In this document: positions 35,900-43,904 of the stretch, piece after piece | Layout: each line of letters begins with the position of its first letter | Numbering within the stretch: position 1 is the stretch's first letter | Assembly: GCF_014636475.1 (NCBI RefSeq) | Contig: NZ_BMEL01000002.1 | Span: forward strand, 186,001-250,000 | Length of the DNA: 64,000 nt | Direction of reading: 5' to 3' | DNA from: Halobacillus andaensis | GTDB taxonomy: Bacteria; Bacillota; Bacilli; Bacillales; Halobacillaceae | Position numbers and translations under genes: made by a program | Notes under the pieces: generated by a model | The model's input: the letters and a program-made list of their open reading frames with translations, nothing else | Told to the model about the DNA's origin: nothing | Database searches by the model: none

Positions 35900-36646
35900 T
35901 TATGGTTTTAAGAAAATAGCTTCAAGCGGAGGATCTTCTCCTGCAAGCCCGACGGCTACAGCCGTATAAGCCTGGTTAGGGTTTAAGGATACATCAGGAA
36001 TGGTAAGCGCAACGTCATTAGAACCAGCGACGCGAACTTCTAAATCTGCCGTAGTCGGTGAAAGCGTTACGTAACGGGTCGATTTACCGAACGGAACATT
36101 ACGGAAAAGAACGTCTCCTCCTTTTACAGCAATATCAACGGCAGGTGCGTTAGGGGATAAGTGCCAGAATCTCACCTTGGCTTTTCCAGGTGACACCCCT
36201 TCACTATCTACAGCTGCAATAAGCTGCAATTCTTCTACTGTACCTGCAGCTGCCACCGTGTACATTTTTCCGGGCTCCACCTCTACCATTTGGGATAAAA
36301 CAGGCCCATTGGATTCGCCTTCTGGAAAAATATCAATTTGATATTGTCCCGCAGGAACGCTTAAATAATCACTGTGTTGTTTGTAAGAGATCCCTTGTAA
36401 CACTTGTTGTCCATTCACATAAATGTCCACGGCTGGTGCATCAGGCGAGGCATGCAGGACACGGACCATTGAATTTCCATTCATGCCCATCGTATCTTGA
36501 CGTTGATTCATTAGCTGACGCATGCATTCTAGATGTTTTTGATAGTAGTAAATATGCTTGTTTGGGTCAATGTACTTGTAATAATTCGACATCAAATCAT
36601 ATTGAGCGGCTTGCCAGGCCAATTGATCGGCGTTTTGATGATACAT
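35900..36646 (-). CDS. Protein with two DUF4397 domains
   Basis: A 248-residue protein. Residues 1-60 are Tyr/His/Gln-rich and helical. Two DUF4397 beta-sandwich domains follow (VRVLHASPDAPAVDIYVNG at about 61 and VRFWHLSPNAPAVDIAVKGG at about 158). No signal peptide or anchor is visible, although DUF4397 proteins are usually on the surface. A spore-surface role is possible but not shown. Single gene. Confidence 0.8.
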   Translation of the reverse strand: MYHQNADQLAWQAAQYDLMSNYYKYIDPNKHIYYYQKHLECMRQLMNQRQDTMGMNGNSMVRVLHASPDAPAVDIYVNGQQVLQGISYKQHSDYLSVPAGQYQIDIFPEGESNGPVLSQMVEVEPGKMYTVAAAGTVEELQLIAAVDSEGVSPGKAKVRFWHLSPNAPAVDIAVKGGDVLFRNVPFGKSTRYVTLSPTTADLEVRVAGSNDVALTIPDVSLNPNQAYTAVAVGLAGEDPPLEAIFLKP

Positions 36647-36716
36647 ACTCCCTCTCCTCTCGTACGAAGTACCATCAATAGCCTATTCATTTTATAAAAA
36701 AAGTAGAACTTGCTGT

Positions 36717-36902
36717 TTAGCTGCTGCGGGAAGAGGGGGCAACCGCATAACCGATCAGACGAGTAATCAAGCCGGCGGTTAGAGCGGCTAACACACTAAG
36801 CAGCAGCTCCTCTGTAAGAGCTTTACCGATTTGATAACCGACCGCGATCATAATTCCTGTCATAATACCGATAACCATGTGGTGACCTTTGTTCTCATTC
36901 AC
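36717..36902 (-). CDS. Small membrane protein
   Basis: A 61-residue protein with two hydrophobic stretches (MVIGIMTGIMIAVGYQIG and LLLSVLAALTAGLITRLIGYAV). GTG at 36902 is chosen because AAAGGAGC lies 8 bases upstream; an ATG 20 codons earlier lacks a ribosome site. Unknown function. Confidence 0.55.
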   Translation of the reverse strand: MNENKGHHMVIGIMTGIMIAVGYQIGKALTEELLLSVLAALTAGLITRLIGYAVAPSSRSS

Positions 36903-37045
36903 TGGCGAAAGCTCCTTTACGAACCGTTTGGTATCAGCTTTACCATGTCGCCTTTTCCTCATACAAAAAACTGATCTGCCCTGAAGGAAGGTTATGTTAC
37001 TATGGAAAGAAGGCTCGTTGGAAGTTTTATGAAGGAGGAGATGAT

Positions 37046-37579
37046 GTGCACTATTTTATAGGGGTTGTACCTTCAGAAGCATACAAGTTGAGAGTAATAG
37101 AGTTCCAGCAAAACTGGAAAAATCATTCGATTACGGAGGTGGTGGAACCGCATATTACTCTTAAAGCTCAAGGAGGGTTAACAACAGATGAGAAGTGGCT
37201 AAGTGAAGTCAAAGAAGTGTGTGATCACTTTCATTCATTTCAAGTGTCATTAGGCCCACCCAAGTTCTTTGGTGACGACATTCTTTATTTACGTGCTGTC
37301 TCAAGTGAACTATATAACCTGCATAATCATATGGTTAGCGCAATCTCTCCTTCTGCCGACTTAATTAAGAAGTACTATGAACTTGATGATTTTGTACCAC
37401 ACATGACTTTAGGGAAAACGAGTTATGGTTTAACAAAGCAAGAACTTAAAGAAATGGCAAAATCGGCAGAAGAGGAACTTGGTCCTTTTCCAACTGTCGA
37501 TGTTACCTTTGTGAGAGTCTATCGAGAACGAAAACCAAATCAGTACATAAAACTCGTAGACCTTCCTTTACTACGTTAG
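37046..37579 (+). CDS. 2'-5' RNA ligase (2H phosphoesterase) family protein
   Basis: A 177-residue protein with the two HxT motifs of the family, PHITL (about residue 31) and PHMTL (about 114), which supply the catalytic histidines. It starts at GTG after GGAGGAG. Members hydrolyse 2',3'-cyclic or 2'-5' phosphodiesters in RNA. It resembles the YjcG branch of Bacillales but is not assigned further. Single gene. Confidence 0.85.
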   Translation: MHYFIGVVPSEAYKLRVIEFQQNWKNHSITEVVEPHITLKAQGGLTTDEKWLSEVKEVCDHFHSFQVSLGPPKFFGDDILYLRAVSSELYNLHNHMVSAISPSADLIKKYYELDDFVPHMTLGKTSYGLTKQELKEMAKSAEEELGPFPTVDVTFVRVYRERKPNQYIKLVDLPLLR

Positions 37580-37677
37580 AATGTCTACGCTTTTTCTAGA
37601 GAAAATCAATAGAATAAGAGAAAGGACTTTCGAAAGGTGAACGTTCTTTTTAAAATCCAGGAAATGATAACTGTGAA

Positions 37678-37700
37678 AAGTGACATCCGGCTCCAGCTTA
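37678..37700 (+). repeat. Fragment of intergenic repeat C
   Basis: GTGACATCCGGCTCCAGC is nearly the same as the left edge of the palindromic repeat at 49622-49745 (GCGACATCCAGCTCCAGC). The rest of the element is missing here. Confidence 0.5.
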
Positions 37701-37746
37701 GAAGAATTGACATCTTCAGTAGACGTGGTATTTTGTAAAGTGTTCC

Positions 37747-37764
37747 ACTTCGATCGTTCGAAGT
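37747..37764 (+). promoter_or_regulatory. Possible operator of the lrgAB-like operon
   Basis: Inverted repeat ACTTCGA-TCGT-TCGAAGT directly abuts TATAAT (37765-37770), 40 bases before the first gene. No good -35 is seen, so the site may bind an activator or repressor. Regulator unknown. Confidence 0.5.
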
Positions 37765-37804
37765 TATAATCAGAATGTAGTTAGCTAAAGAAAGGTTAAT
37801 CGTT

Positions 37805-38176
37805 ATGAAAATCATAAAAACAATCATACAAATTGCCGTATTGTACGGCATTTATTTTTTAGGAGAAAGCATCCAATCTCTCCTGCAAATTCCGATCCCC
37901 GGAAGCATCATTGGACTGCTCCTCCTGTTTACAGCTTTAGCTTTTCACATCGTTCCTGTGGAATGGATTGAAGACGGCGCCCGGTTGATCTTAACGTATT
38001 TGCCGTTATTTTTTATTCCGGCGACGGTGGGGGTCATTAACTATCCTGATTTCTTGTCCTGGACAGGATTGCTGCTGGTGATCATTGTCATCATTAGTAC
38101 ACTAGCGACTATGGCAGCGGCTGGATGGGTCAGCCAGTTTTTCCAGCTGAGACAGAGCAGAAAGGAAGCGAAATAG
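37805..38176 (+). CDS. lrgA: CidA/LrgA-family holin-like protein
   Basis: A 123-residue membrane protein with four helices. Family pattern: ILYGIYFLGESIQSLLQIPIPGSIIGLLLLF in the first half. These proteins act with LrgB partners in murein hydrolase control or pyruvate transport. AAAGAAAGG precedes ATG. Two bases separate it from the lrgB-like gene. The sequence cannot distinguish Cid from Lrg function. Confidence 0.88.
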   Translation: MKIIKTIIQIAVLYGIYFLGESIQSLLQIPIPGSIIGLLLLFTALAFHIVPVEWIEDGARLILTYLPLFFIPATVGVINYPDFLSWTGLLLVIIVIISTLATMAAAGWVSQFFQLRQSRKEAK

Positions 38177-38177
38177 A

Positions 38178-38858
38178 ATGTTCGCCATATTCATGATTGC
38201 CTTTACGATCGGTGTCTTTGTACTGATGAGCCGGCTATATGCTCGCTTGTACAATCCTTTGTTTGTACCTGTGCTCACCTCAACCATTATCATTGCTTCA
38301 ACTCTTGTTATCTTTCAAATCCCTTATGAAAGTTATATGACAGGAGGGAAGTGGATTGACTCGTTTTTAGGTCCCGCCGTTGTCGCGCTGGCTTATCCGA
38401 TGTATCGCCAGAGAAAAGAAATTACCAAATACATGCTGCCCATCATGATGGGCGTACTTTCCGGGCTGTTTACAGCGTTAACGACAGGATTCTGGTTTGC
38501 TAAACTAGTTGGGGTGGACCGTACGTTTATTTTAACGATGGTACCGAAGTCCTTAACCACTCCGGTGGCCATTCCAGTTTCTGCAGAGATTGGCGGAATT
38601 CCTTCGATGGCCATTGTTTTTACAATGGTTGCTGGCTTTACGGGGATTGTAGCGGGACCGTTGTTCCTTCGATTAATAGGAATAAAAGGTGCTCTTGGAA
38701 TGGGAATGGCGCTTGGCAGTGCCTCGCATGCGCTCGGCACGTCAAAGGCATTTGAATATGGGCAAGAACCGGCTTCGATGAGCTCTGTAGCTATGAGTTT
38801 AAGTGCTGTGTTTGGATCTGTAATCGGGCCGTTATTTGTGTGGTTGTTCCATATTTAA
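38178..38858 (+). CDS. lrgB: LrgB-family protein
   Basis: A 226-residue membrane protein with seven or eight helices. Conserved stretches: PKSLTTPVAIPVSAEIGGIPS and GSASHALGTSKAFEYG. Partner of the upstream CidA/LrgA-like protein and part of the same two-gene operon. Confidence 0.92.
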   Translation: MFAIFMIAFTIGVFVLMSRLYARLYNPLFVPVLTSTIIIASTLVIFQIPYESYMTGGKWIDSFLGPAVVALAYPMYRQRKEITKYMLPIMMGVLSGLFTALTTGFWFAKLVGVDRTFILTMVPKSLTTPVAIPVSAEIGGIPSMAIVFTMVAGFTGIVAGPLFLRLIGIKGALGMGMALGSASHALGTSKAFEYGQEPASMSSVAMSLSAVFGSVIGPLFVWLFHI

Positions 38859-38894
38859 CGGTCTGGTTATCGGTCACCTTTTTCTTTCGTTAAG

Positions 38895-38923
38895 TTGATT
38901 GGTGCACCATAGAGGCATATAAT
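38895..38923 (+). promoter_or_regulatory. Promoter before the crcB pair
   Basis: TTGATT, 17-base spacer, TATAAT. A terminator lies between it and crcB, so the short leader may be regulated by attenuation. Confidence 0.65.
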
Positions 38924-38955
38924 GTCCATAGAGGCGTTAACGACAGACTAATGAC

Positions 38956-38989
38956 ACTCCTACTAGTATACTGCTAGTAGGAGTTTTTT
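38956..38989 (+). terminator. Terminator in the crcB leader
   Basis: Perfect 11-bp stem ACTCCTACTAG/CTAGTAGGAGT and six T residues. The left arm includes CTCCTAC preceded by TAATGACA, reminiscent of the 3' end of fluoride riboswitches, where the aptamer end overlaps a terminator. The 5' part of that motif is not evident. Confidence 0.8.
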
Positions 38990-39004
38990 GATCGAAAAGG
39001 AGGC

Positions 39005-39388
39005 ATGGCGATGGTTTATTTATGGGTAGGGGCTGCAGGTTTCCTGGGGGCATGCTTAAGGTATGTAATTGGAGTTCTTCTCTATGATGCCGATCTCTAT
39101 TTTCCGTTTTCAACACTATCCGTCAATTTAATCGGCAGCTTCTTGCTGGCCTGGTTTACATATCAACTTGTACATAAATACGCCATTTCGTCGAAGCTGA
39201 AGGCAGCTATTGGGACAGGGTTTGTTGGTTCCTTTACAACTTTTTCAACGTTAAGTGTGGAGACCGTGGCGTTATTTGAAAGAGGCAGCTTGTTCTTAGG
39301 GATACTCTATATTTCTGTGAGTATTGCGGGTGGACTGTTGTTCTCGAACCTCGGTTATTCTATAGGTAAAGGGAGGAGAAGGGCATGA
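39005..39388 (+). CDS. crcB: Fluoride channel CrcB/FluC, first copy
   Basis: A 127-residue four-helix protein. Signatures: GFLGACLRYVIG, TLSVNLIGSFLLAW and GTGFVGSFTTFSTLSVE (phenylalanine box and Na-site region). FluC channels expel fluoride as dual-topology dimers; here a pair of unequal genes suggests a heterodimer. AAGGAGG precedes ATG. The next copy overlaps it by 4 bases. Confidence 0.93.
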   Translation: MAMVYLWVGAAGFLGACLRYVIGVLLYDADLYFPFSTLSVNLIGSFLLAWFTYQLVHKYAISSKLKAAIGTGFVGSFTTFSTLSVETVALFERGSLFLGILYISVSIAGGLLFSNLGYSIGKGRRRA

Positions 39389-39747
39389 ACCTCGTTCATC
39401 TATTGTTCGTCGGGGCTGGAGGGTTTGTAGGAGCCATTTTGCGTTTTGCTGTCAGCCAATTCGTAAACAAAAGGTACGCCTTTCAATTGCCGGTTGCTAC
39501 GCTCATCGTTAATTTAGCAGGCTCCTTCTTATTGGGGCTCATTATGGGAGCAGAAGCATCGGAACCCATCTATCTCCTGCTGGGGGTAGGGTTAATGGGT
39601 TCCTTAACCACTTTTTCAACATTTAAATTAGAGGGAATCCAGCTCCATGTAAATAGAAAGTGGAAGACATTCATTGCTTATAACAGCCTCAGCTATGGAG
39701 GAGGCATAGTGTTAGCGTTTGTCGGCTTTATGATCGGACGTTTATGA
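39385..39747 (+). CDS. crcB: Fluoride channel CrcB/FluC, second copy
   Basis: A 120-residue paralogue (GGFVGAILRFAVSQ, TLIVNLAGSFLLG, GLMGSLTTFSTFKLE). ATGA overlap with the first copy. The two probably have opposite membrane orientation and pair. Confidence 0.93.
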   Translation: MNLVHLLFVGAGGFVGAILRFAVSQFVNKRYAFQLPVATLIVNLAGSFLLGLIMGAEASEPIYLLLGVGLMGSLTTFSTFKLEGIQLHVNRKWKTFIAYNSLSYGGGIVLAFVGFMIGRL

Positions 39748-39761
39748 GGGGAGCAAAAGAA

Positions 39762-39803
39762 AAAAGTGCTGGACCTTTGTTTAAGAAGGTCCGCACTTTA
39801 TTA
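39762..39803. terminator. Bidirectional terminator
   Basis: AAAGTGC-GGACCTT and AAGGTCC-GCACTTT arms between crcB and the convergent ATP-grasp gene. Confidence 0.8.
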
Positions 39804-39836
39804 CTGCATCCAGCCCATATGTATGAAGTCTGTCGA

Positions 39837-40871
39837 TTAAGAAGTCGTTTCTTCACTTTCATCTACAAAAAGATGGTCACGATAGCGAATCATTCGAATG
39901 TTCCATTTCGGGTCGACGGATGGATATTCCCCTAACACATTGTACTGGAGAAAAAGGTAGGGAAAATTCACTTCTGCTCCGAGGCTCATAATCTGGCTGC
40001 CGCAAAAGCGGGGGTTTACATCTGTTAATTTAAATCCTTCTGCAGACTCAATGAACTGTATGTTAATAAAACCATTGGTTACAAGTTTTTCTGTAATCGC
40101 AGTGGCTGCTTCAATAAGTTCTTCGTTGTAAACGACTTTGCCGTCTAAAACGAGCCCGCTTGACACGCCGTCACGCTCCCTGGGTATGGCTGTAACCACT
40201 TCTCCTTCATGAATAAGTACATCGACGCTGTATTCCATTCCTTCCAGGTATTCCATCGCAATCCGGCGTTCGCTAGAATCCACTTCACAGTAATCTTCTA
40301 AATCCACAATCTTGTTCTGTCCTTTTTTCAAAGCTTTTAAGAAATTATCTCGGTTGGTTAATACAGCATACCCCATGGCTCCATGTCCTTCTACTTGTTT
40401 CGCCACGATGTATTCATCCTGCGAGAAATGAGTGTTAACAAGCTGAAGCAGCTCTTTTGGATGGTTAAATCCAACATATCGTGGAACATAGGAAGCCAGG
40501 TTCATTTCGTTTAAATATTCATAAATGCTTTCTTTATTCATGAGAATCTCAAAATGATTACTTTGAGGAAGGGCCACAACAGCGGATAATTCATCTCTAA
40601 AGGTTTCGTAAATCTCAATCTCTTCATGGAGGGAAGGGTAGACCGTATCGATCTTTTCTTTTTCTACGATCTCTGCAATAGCTTTCTTGTATTCACCTTC
40701 CTGGGTAAAACGGGGAATCTGATACGTTTTATGACAAAACTGGTTGCCGGAAGTGACTCGTCGTCTGTCGGCTCCAATAATGTGGACGTTTTCTTTTTCT
40801 CTTAGACCCTGCAGGATTCCTTGAGCAGTTGGGCCACCTATGCCAGTTACCAAAACGTTGATTCTCTTCAT
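39837..40871 (-). CDS. ATP-grasp enzyme, carbamoyl-phosphate-synthase-like
   Basis: A 344-residue protein. A Rossmann-like pre-ATP-grasp domain (about 1-105, NVLVTGIGGPTAQGILQGL) is followed by an ATP-grasp fold (about 115-315) with the metal-binding FKLTDVNPRFCG. Such enzymes ligate a carboxylate to an amine or thiol using ATP. Proteins of this shape often lie in capsule or peptide clusters, but here the gene stands alone. Substrate unknown. Confidence 0.8.
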   Translation of the reverse strand: MKRINVLVTGIGGPTAQGILQGLREKENVHIIGADRRRVTSGNQFCHKTYQIPRFTQEGEYKKAIAEIVEKEKIDTVYPSLHEEIEIYETFRDELSAVVALPQSNHFEILMNKESIYEYLNEMNLASYVPRYVGFNHPKELLQLVNTHFSQDEYIVAKQVEGHGAMGYAVLTNRDNFLKALKKGQNKIVDLEDYCEVDSSERRIAMEYLEGMEYSVDVLIHEGEVVTAIPRERDGVSSGLVLDGKVVYNEELIEAATAITEKLVTNGFINIQFIESAEGFKLTDVNPRFCGSQIMSLGAEVNFPYLFLQYNVLGEYPSVDPKWNIRMIRYRDHLFVDESEETTS

Positions 40872-41003
40872 TTGTCATCTCCCTCACTAAGTTGTCGGTA
40901 TCTAATTTTGTCTATTTATCGGACTAGTCAAAATGATCTATCATTCTATTATAAATGTTCATATGGATAAGCACAAAGAAACAGGCTGAAGTTTTTTCCA
41001 TAT

Positions 41004-41047
41004 AAAAAAGTGTCCTCTATGAATGAACGAAAAGCAATAGAGAACAC
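41004..41047 (-). terminator. Terminator of the MCP gene
   Basis: On the minus strand GTGTTCTCTAT and ATAGAGGACAC arms followed by six T residues. Confidence 0.8.
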
Positions 41048-41073
41048 GGTTTCCTACGATTTGTAAGTCTCAA

Positions 41074-41940
41074 TTACAATAATTCTGAAGCATATTTATT
41101 TAACTCTTTACTCTTCTTCTCAATTTCACTAATAAAAGAAGATATTTCCTCAGTAGATGAAGCCTGCTGCTTACCGACGGCAACGACCTGTTCAATAGAA
41201 GAAGAAATCTCTTTCATAGACGATTGAATGTTTGTAAGGGTGGTTCTGATTTTTTCTGTAGAGGCTACCGTTTCATTAGAAAGCTTTCTAATCTCATCAG
41301 CCACAACTCCAAATCCTCTTCCCATATCTCCTGCTCGTGCCGCTTCAATCGAAGCATTTAATCCCAGTAAATTCGTTTGATCGGCAATTCTTTTAATAAA
41401 AGTTAATACTTCATCTGTATTTTTAACTTCTGTTGCAGCTTTCCGGGCCTGTTCATATAAGATGCCGCTCGTCTCTGATAAGTCTTCCGCGCTTTTGGCC
41501 ACATTAGAAACTTCTGTGTTCGCCTGGGTTAAAGAAGTCACAATTTGATCAGATATATTTAAAAGTTCTTTCTCGTTTTGTTCTTGGAGCTGAATGGCAA
41601 TGGCTCCTACTACTCGTCCGTTTTCACAGATAGGGTTAGCAAGTCCTGTGAAAGGAAAGCCGAAAAATTCAGTATCCACTTCTGTTCGTATGACCTTGTT
41701 GCTGCGAATACAATCAGCCAAAGGTTCTCTAGGATTTATTTTTGTTCCAGGTTTAACCCCTAAATTAATCTTTCTGCTCGGTAAATATGTCATCCATTCT
41801 TCGCGGTTGGTAAGTCCGATGGCGATGTCTGGAAGCATGGCGTGAATAGTGGGCAGGACTTGAATAAAGGAATCCAGCAGCAGACTTTCATTTTTAGTAG
41901 ATTGATTCTGTAATTGTACGATTTTTCGATTTGTCGTCAT
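41074..41940 (-). CDS. Soluble methyl-accepting chemotaxis-like protein
   Basis: A 288-residue cytosolic receptor, like B. subtilis YfmS. Residues about 10-125 form a sensor with [20 protein letters not shown] and [23 protein letters not shown]. The signalling tip is at about 180-230 ([37 protein letters not shown]). No membrane helix. ATG at 41940 has GGGGG 6 bases before it. The ligand is unknown. Confidence 0.87.
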   Translation of the reverse strand: MTTNRKIVQLQNQSTKNESLLLDSFIQVLPTIHAMLPDIAIGLTNREEWMTYLPSRKINLGVKPGTKINPREPLADCIRSNKVIRTEVDTEFFGFPFTGLANPICENGRVVGAIAIQLQEQNEKELLNISDQIVTSLTQANTEVSNVAKSAEDLSETSGILYEQARKAATEVKNTDEVLTFIKRIADQTNLLGLNASIEAARAGDMGRGFGVVADEIRKLSNETVASTEKIRTTLTNIQSSMKEISSSIEQVVAVGKQQASSTEEISSFISEIEKKSKELNKYASELL

Positions 41941-42090
41941 CTTGTACCCCCGATTTCTGTTACTAACCTTTAGCATTTACCACTTCTTTTAGTAAAATAA
42001 ACCTTTTTTATAGGTCAAATATAATGAGTGAACACAATTTATTAACAATAATATCATTCTTATGACATTGGCAATTAAAAAGTTATTTTA

Positions 42091-42285
42091 TTGGAAAATT
42101 GGGTAAATAGTTTAAATGGGGGTGTTACCATCAACATTCATGACTTGGAAGAGCAAGTTGAGCTTCTGAGAAAAGCCATGCAGGAGCTTTATTTAGAAAA
42201 TCCTCAAGACCCCCGGTTAGTACGAATATCACAGTCCTTAGATGAACTTTTAAATGAACTAGACCGTCAAAGGCAAACAGGGTAA
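42091..42285 (+). CDS. Spo0E-like aspartyl-phosphate phosphatase
   Basis: Up to 64 residues. The two-helix Spo0E pattern is clear: LEEQVELLRKAMQELYLEN, then RISQSLDELLNELDRQ with the catalytic SQxLD. Such proteins dephosphorylate Spo0A and delay sporulation. The start is uncertain. The only usual in-frame codon is a TTG at 42091 without a ribosome site; GGGGGTG at 42118 would instead favour a rare ATC (42130) or ATT (42136) start. Confidence 0.8.
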   Translation: MENWVNSLNGGVTINIHDLEEQVELLRKAMQELYLENPQDPRLVRISQSLDELLNELDRQRQTG

Positions 42286-42288
42286 AAG

Positions 42289-42393
42289 ATGAGTAAAGGC
42301 GTCTTGAGGCAGAAGGGAAAAGTAAGTCATTTAAACACAGAGGATAGAGAAAGAATGCTTCACGTGAAACAAAAAGCTAGAGCCTGCAGTTGA
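42289..42393 (+). CDS. Possible small ORF after the Spo0E-like gene
   Basis: A 34-codon frame, basic and hydrophilic, starting at ATG three bases after the Spo0E-like stop, with CAGGG upstream. Its end overlaps a parS-like site and the terminator stem, which argues for caution. It may be chance. Not recognised. Confidence 0.3.
   Translation: MSKGVLRQKGKVSHLNTEDRERMLHVKQKARACS
42356..42371. other. parS-like site, one mismatch
   Basis: TGCTTCACGTGAAACA differs at one position from the palindrome TGTTTCACGTGAAACA found at 43708. ParB (Spo0J) binds such 16-mers to organise the chromosome origin. Confidence 0.6.
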
Positions 42394-42412
42394 CGGCTCT
42401 AGCTTTTTGTTT
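42371..42412. terminator. Bidirectional terminator
   Basis: AAAAAGCTAGAGCC and GGCTCTAGCTTTTT arms between the Spo0E-like gene and the convergent P450 gene. Confidence 0.9.
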
Positions 42413-43595
42413 GTATTTGTAAATGTTCTAATCCTCGCAGTAAAAAGACGGTACGCCATTCTGGATTATTTTCACTCAAGTGAATCTGAGGGAAAGTTGA
42501 AAGTAACCGCTCAAGAGCAATTTTACCTTCTAGACGCGCTAACGGAGCCCCTAAACAAAAGTGGATCCCATAACCAAATGCGATATGAGCGTTTCGGGAT
42601 CTCGTTATATCGAGTTGTGAAGGATTCTCAAATTTATCCTCATCTCGATTGGCTGAACTAATGGAAGCGAGCACTAAGTCGCCCCGGCGAATGGTTTGTC
42701 CATGAAATGCCATATCCTCCTGCGCCCAGCGTGCAGTCGAGAAGTCAACGGGGCTATAATAGCGCAGCCCTTCTTCAATCGCTGGTTCCACTAATGAGGG
42801 ATCGTCCTTTAGTTTTTTTAGCTGATCAGGATGTTGAAATAAGGCATACATCGTATTCGCAATTAAATTAACCGTCGTTTCGTGCCCGGCAATGATGAGA
42901 AGAACCACCATAGAATACAATTCATCTTTACTTAATTGTTCGCCTTCTTCCTCTGCCTGTAGAAGTTTAGTAATGAGATCATCCTGGGGGTGCTGCTTGC
43001 GCTCTTCAAAAAGGCTTGTTAAATAACTCGTGAAAGCTTCCACGTCTTCGATGAAATCAGTTTCGAATTCATTAGAAGCAGCGATAATTGTGTTGGACCA
43101 CTTACGGAAGCGATCACGGTCCTCTGAAGGAACACCTAGCAGCTCGCTAATGACAATGATGGGAAGAGGGAACGCATAATCATCGATTAGATCCACCGGG
43201 GATGATTTCTGTTCCATTTGTGCAAGCAGCTGATCGGCTATTTCAACAATTCTAGGTTCTAATTGTTTAATGGTTTTAGGATTGAAAAATGGCTGTACAA
43301 GCTTGCGGAGTCTCGTGTGGTCAGGAGGATCAACATCAAGCATCATATTTTCAAAAATGTTAACGTCATCTGACTTCGCTTGATTGGCTGCGGTTTGAAA
43401 TAATTTCTTTTGATCTTTAATAAAGCTGGGCTGTTTTAATAGCTCTTTGACATCATCGTATTTGGTTACCAGCCACGTCGATTGATCGCTTTGCTGCGAC
43501 ATCGGAAATATAGGTTGTTCTTGACGTAATTTTTTAAAAAAAGGGTAAGCTCCTTTTTTAAATTGAGATTCATAGATCGTTTCCATACTTTCCAT
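42399..43595 (-). CDS. Cytochrome P450, bacterial class I type
   Basis: A 398-residue P450 without a fused reductase. Motifs: IIAGHETTVNL (I helix, about 230), EEGLRYYSPV (ExxR), and the heme loop HIAFGYGIHFCLGAPLARLE with Cys near 350. It needs separate ferredoxin or flavodoxin partners; none is encoded nearby. It resembles CYP107/CYP109-like enzymes that oxidise lipids or secondary metabolites. GGGGGATTGATCCC precedes ATG. A TetR-type palindrome lies 25 bases upstream. Confidence 0.9.
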   Translation of the reverse strand: MESMETIYESQFKKGAYPFFKKLRQEQPIFPMSQQSDQSTWLVTKYDDVKELLKQPSFIKDQKKLFQTAANQAKSDDVNIFENMMLDVDPPDHTRLRKLVQPFFNPKTIKQLEPRIVEIADQLLAQMEQKSSPVDLIDDYAFPLPIIVISELLGVPSEDRDRFRKWSNTIIAASNEFETDFIEDVEAFTSYLTSLFEERKQHPQDDLITKLLQAEEEGEQLSKDELYSMVVLLIIAGHETTVNLIANTMYALFQHPDQLKKLKDDPSLVEPAIEEGLRYYSPVDFSTARWAQEDMAFHGQTIRRGDLVLASISSANRDEDKFENPSQLDITRSRNAHIAFGYGIHFCLGAPLARLEGKIALERLLSTFPQIHLSENNPEWRTVFLLRGLEHLQIQTKS

Positions 43596-43620
43596 GGGAT
43601 CAATCCCCCTATCCTATGAT

Positions 43621-43636
43621 CTGACTGATCGGTCAG
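43621..43636 (-). promoter_or_regulatory. TetR-type operator of the P450 gene
   Basis: CTGACTGATCGGTCAG, a palindrome with one mismatched pair, of the TGACYGAYCGGTCA kind. A minus-strand TATACT overlaps its edge. No TetR gene is adjacent. Confidence 0.65.
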
Positions 43637-43707
43637 TATAGGTTAAGTATAAAAGAAAGGGAAGATGGAACTCAAACAATATATGGAAAATTTATTAATC
43701 ATAGAAA

Positions 43708-43723
43708 TGTTTCACGTGAAACA
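43708..43723. other. parS site
   Basis: TGTTTCACGTGAAACA, a perfect 16-bp palindrome fitting the Bacillus parS consensus TGTTNCACGTGAAACA. ParB loading here would place this region near the chromosome origin. Confidence 0.85.
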
Positions 43724-43904
43724 TTTTGTCTTATATGACAAATAATTGAGTCAAGTGGTAAAATTTAAATAATTATGAAAAAGGTAGTCGATTAAATGGA
43801 ATACATAAAAGAGAACGTGAAAATTTTAAAAGTGGAGGAAATAAACAGCTGATCGCCGAGCGCATGATGATGCTCGACGAAACAGCGATATTGGAGGAGC
43901 ATTC

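Larger units (their letters stand above)
43596..43904. other. Gene-free stretch between divergent genes
   Basis: It holds a TetR-type operator (43621-43636), an exact parS-like site (43708-43723), and an AT-rich stretch before the methyltransferase. Two short frames (18 codons at 43797; about 15 codons ending inside the next start) have no clear support. Confidence 0.6.

Noticed and set aside
38895-38989. Complete fluoride riboswitch
   Set aside because: Only a sequence like the 3' end plus a terminator is visible; the 5' stem and pseudoknot partner could not be found, so only a leader is annotated.
43797-43853. 18-codon leader ORF before the methyltransferase
   Set aside because: Weak ribosome site, no terminator or alternative hairpin that would make an attenuator.
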